Shown here one piece after another: positions 5,829 through 6,848 of a stretch of DNA of 6,848 nt. Source of the DNA: an uncultured Spirochaetaceae bacterium (GTDB lineage Bacteria; Spirochaetota; Spirochaetia; Treponematales; Treponemataceae); NCBI GenBank assembly GCA_902773215.1, contig CACYDQ010000326.1:1-6848 (forward strand), in the 5' to 3' direction. Every line of letters begins with the position of its first letter. The stretch's first letter is position 1. The position numbers were made by a program, and so were the translations under genes. The notes beneath the pieces were generated by a model that made no database searches, was not told the origin of the DNA, and saw nothing but the letters and a program-made list of their open reading frames with translations.

Positions 5829-6848
5829 ATGGAAGACACAGAAGACTATGTTTACACGGTCTCACAGCTGACCGGGCTCATAAAAACGATGCTTCAGGAG
5901 ACCTTCCCCTGCGTGCAGATAAAGGGCGAAATCTCCAACTTCAAGGCAAACTCCACGGGGCACCTCTATTTCTCGCTCAAGGACTCCGGGGCGCAGATAA
6001 GCGCGGTCATGTTCCGGGGCTCGGCCGCCCGGCTCGCCTTCCGTCCCAAGGACGGCATGCTCGTCCAAGCGCGGGGCAAGATAAGCGTCTACGAGCTGCA
6101 GGGCCGCTACCAGATAATCATAGACTCCATGAGCCAGGCGGGGCTCGGAGACATCATGGAGATGATAGAGGAGCGCAAGCGCAAGCTCGCCGCCGAGGGC
6201 CTGTTCGACAGCAGGAGAAAAAAGCCCCTCCCCCCCTACCCTGCCACGATCGGGGTGGTGACAAGCCCGACCGGGGCAGCCCTCCGCGACATACTGAACA
6301 TAGCGAGGCGACGGAATGACAAGGTAAACGTCGTCGTCCTGCCCGCCCAGGTACAGGGAGAGGGGGCTGCCGAGACCATCATCCGCATGATAAAAACCGC
6401 CGACCAGTACAAGCTCTGCGATGTCCTGATAATCGGACGCGGAGGCGGCTCGCTCGAGGACCTGCTGCCATTCAGCGACGAAGGCGTAGTCAGGACCATA
6501 GCCGCCTGCTCCATCCCGACGATATCGGCGGTCGGACATGAGATAGACTGGGCGCTGAGCGACTTTGTGGCAGACCAGAGGGCCCCCACCCCGAGCGCGG
6601 CGGCGGAGATAGCAGTCCCCGAGAAGCGTCTGATTGAGGATGCCATACGGGAAAACCGCGAGTCCATGCACGAGGTACTCTCCGCACGGCTCAGAACGGA
6701 ACGTCTCAAACTCAAGGGCTTCTCCCGGGAGAGCCTGGAGCTCCAGTTCCGCATGATAGAACAGCCCTACCTGCAACGGCTGGACACCTGCAAAAACGCC
6801 CTGCAGGACGGAATGAACAAGATAATAGAAGGAAATAAGGCAAAACTC
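5829..6848 (+). CDS. xseA: Exodeoxyribonuclease VII large subunit, 3' end missing
   Basis: The frame is open from 5829 to the right edge (340 codons); XseA is usually about 400-450 residues, so the end of the C-terminal domain is missing. With several copies of the small subunit XseB, it forms exonuclease VII, a cytoplasmic enzyme that degrades single-stranded DNA from both ends to oligonucleotides without ATP. The N-terminal OB-fold carries the family signatures G33-E-I-S-N-F38 and G44-H-L-Y-F-S-L-K-D52, then GRYQIIIDSM. The catalytic domain has IGVVTSPTGAALRDIL (141-156), VQGEGAA, GRGGGSLEDLLPFSDE (from 203) and ISAVGHEID (to 240), then DFVADQRAPTPSAAAE. D154, R204, H237 and D240 fall where I recall the E. 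coli active-site residues D155, R205, H238 and D241, so it should be active. From about 255 it is a charged, helical, coiled-coil-like segment that would bind XseB. By hand count 19 of 28 Ile codons are ATA. It is transcribed away from the glycan operon and probably not functionally linked to it. Confidence 0.97.
   Translation, partial: MEDTEDYVYTVSQLTGLIKTMLQETFPCVQIKGEISNFKANSTGHLYFSLKDSGAQISAVMFRGSAARLAFRPKDGMLVQARGKISVYELQGRYQIIIDSMSQAGLGDIMEMIEERKRKLAAEGLFDSRRKKPLPPYPATIGVVTSPTGAALRDILNIARRRNDKVNVVVLPAQVQGEGAAETIIRMIKTADQYKLCDVLIIGRGGGSLEDLLPFSDEGVVRTIAACSIPTISAVGHEIDWALSDFVADQRAPTPSAAAEIAVPEKRLIEDAIRENRESMHEVLSARLRTERLKLKGFSRESLELQFRMIEQPYLQRLDTCKNALQDGMNKIIEGNKAKL

Noticed and set aside
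5862..6776. 304-codon open frame on the minus strand
   Set aside because: It lies wholly opposite xseA, whose plus-strand frame shows every family motif. The antisense product has no recognisable domain and reflects GC-rich codon bias.

Overview
This 6.8 kb window is gene-dense bacterial DNA and most likely comes from a spirochaete, probably Treponema or a close relative. The main reason is the gene at 4076-5773. Its layout is a radical-SAM-like domain without the cluster cysteines plus a C-terminal SPASM-type cysteine block, which matches the spirochaete-restricted 'spiro-SPASM' family as I remember it. The genus is an inference; no RNA gene or species marker is present.

Layout. Four genes on the minus strand run from about 5773 down through the left edge and look like one operon: (1) a spiro-SPASM protein with an N-terminal nucleotidyltransferase-like domain (5773-4076); (2) a GT2-like glycosyltransferase (about 4041-3136); (3) a large fusion of SpsF-type cytidylyltransferase, PseG/SpsG-type nucleotide-sugar hydrolase fold, zinc ribbon and SAM methyltransferase (3136-614); (4) an ATP-grasp enzyme, cut by the left edge (611-1). 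Spacing is about 34 nt, then 1-4 nt of overlap, then 2 nt. The last two junctions carry strong Shine-Dalgarno sequences embedded in the end of the preceding gene, so translation is probably coupled. A 55-nt intergenic region separates the operon from a divergent xseA (exonuclease VII large subunit), which starts at 5829 and runs off the right edge.

How the genes may work together. Sugar-nucleotide activation (SpsF-like), UDP-sugar hydrolysis (PseG-like), methylation, an ATP-dependent ligase and a glycosyltransferase together point to making and attaching a decorated surface or flagellar sugar, perhaps of nonulosonic-acid type. xseA belongs to DNA metabolism and is probably only a neighbour. 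The substrates of all four operon products are unknown. The most unusual parts are the four-part fusion protein and the spiro-SPASM protein, in which both the nucleotidyltransferase-like and the radical-SAM-like domains seem to have lost key motifs while the C-terminal cysteine site is kept. No RNA gene, mobile element, CRISPR array, repeat or convincing terminator was seen, and no gene-free stretch exceeds 55 nt.
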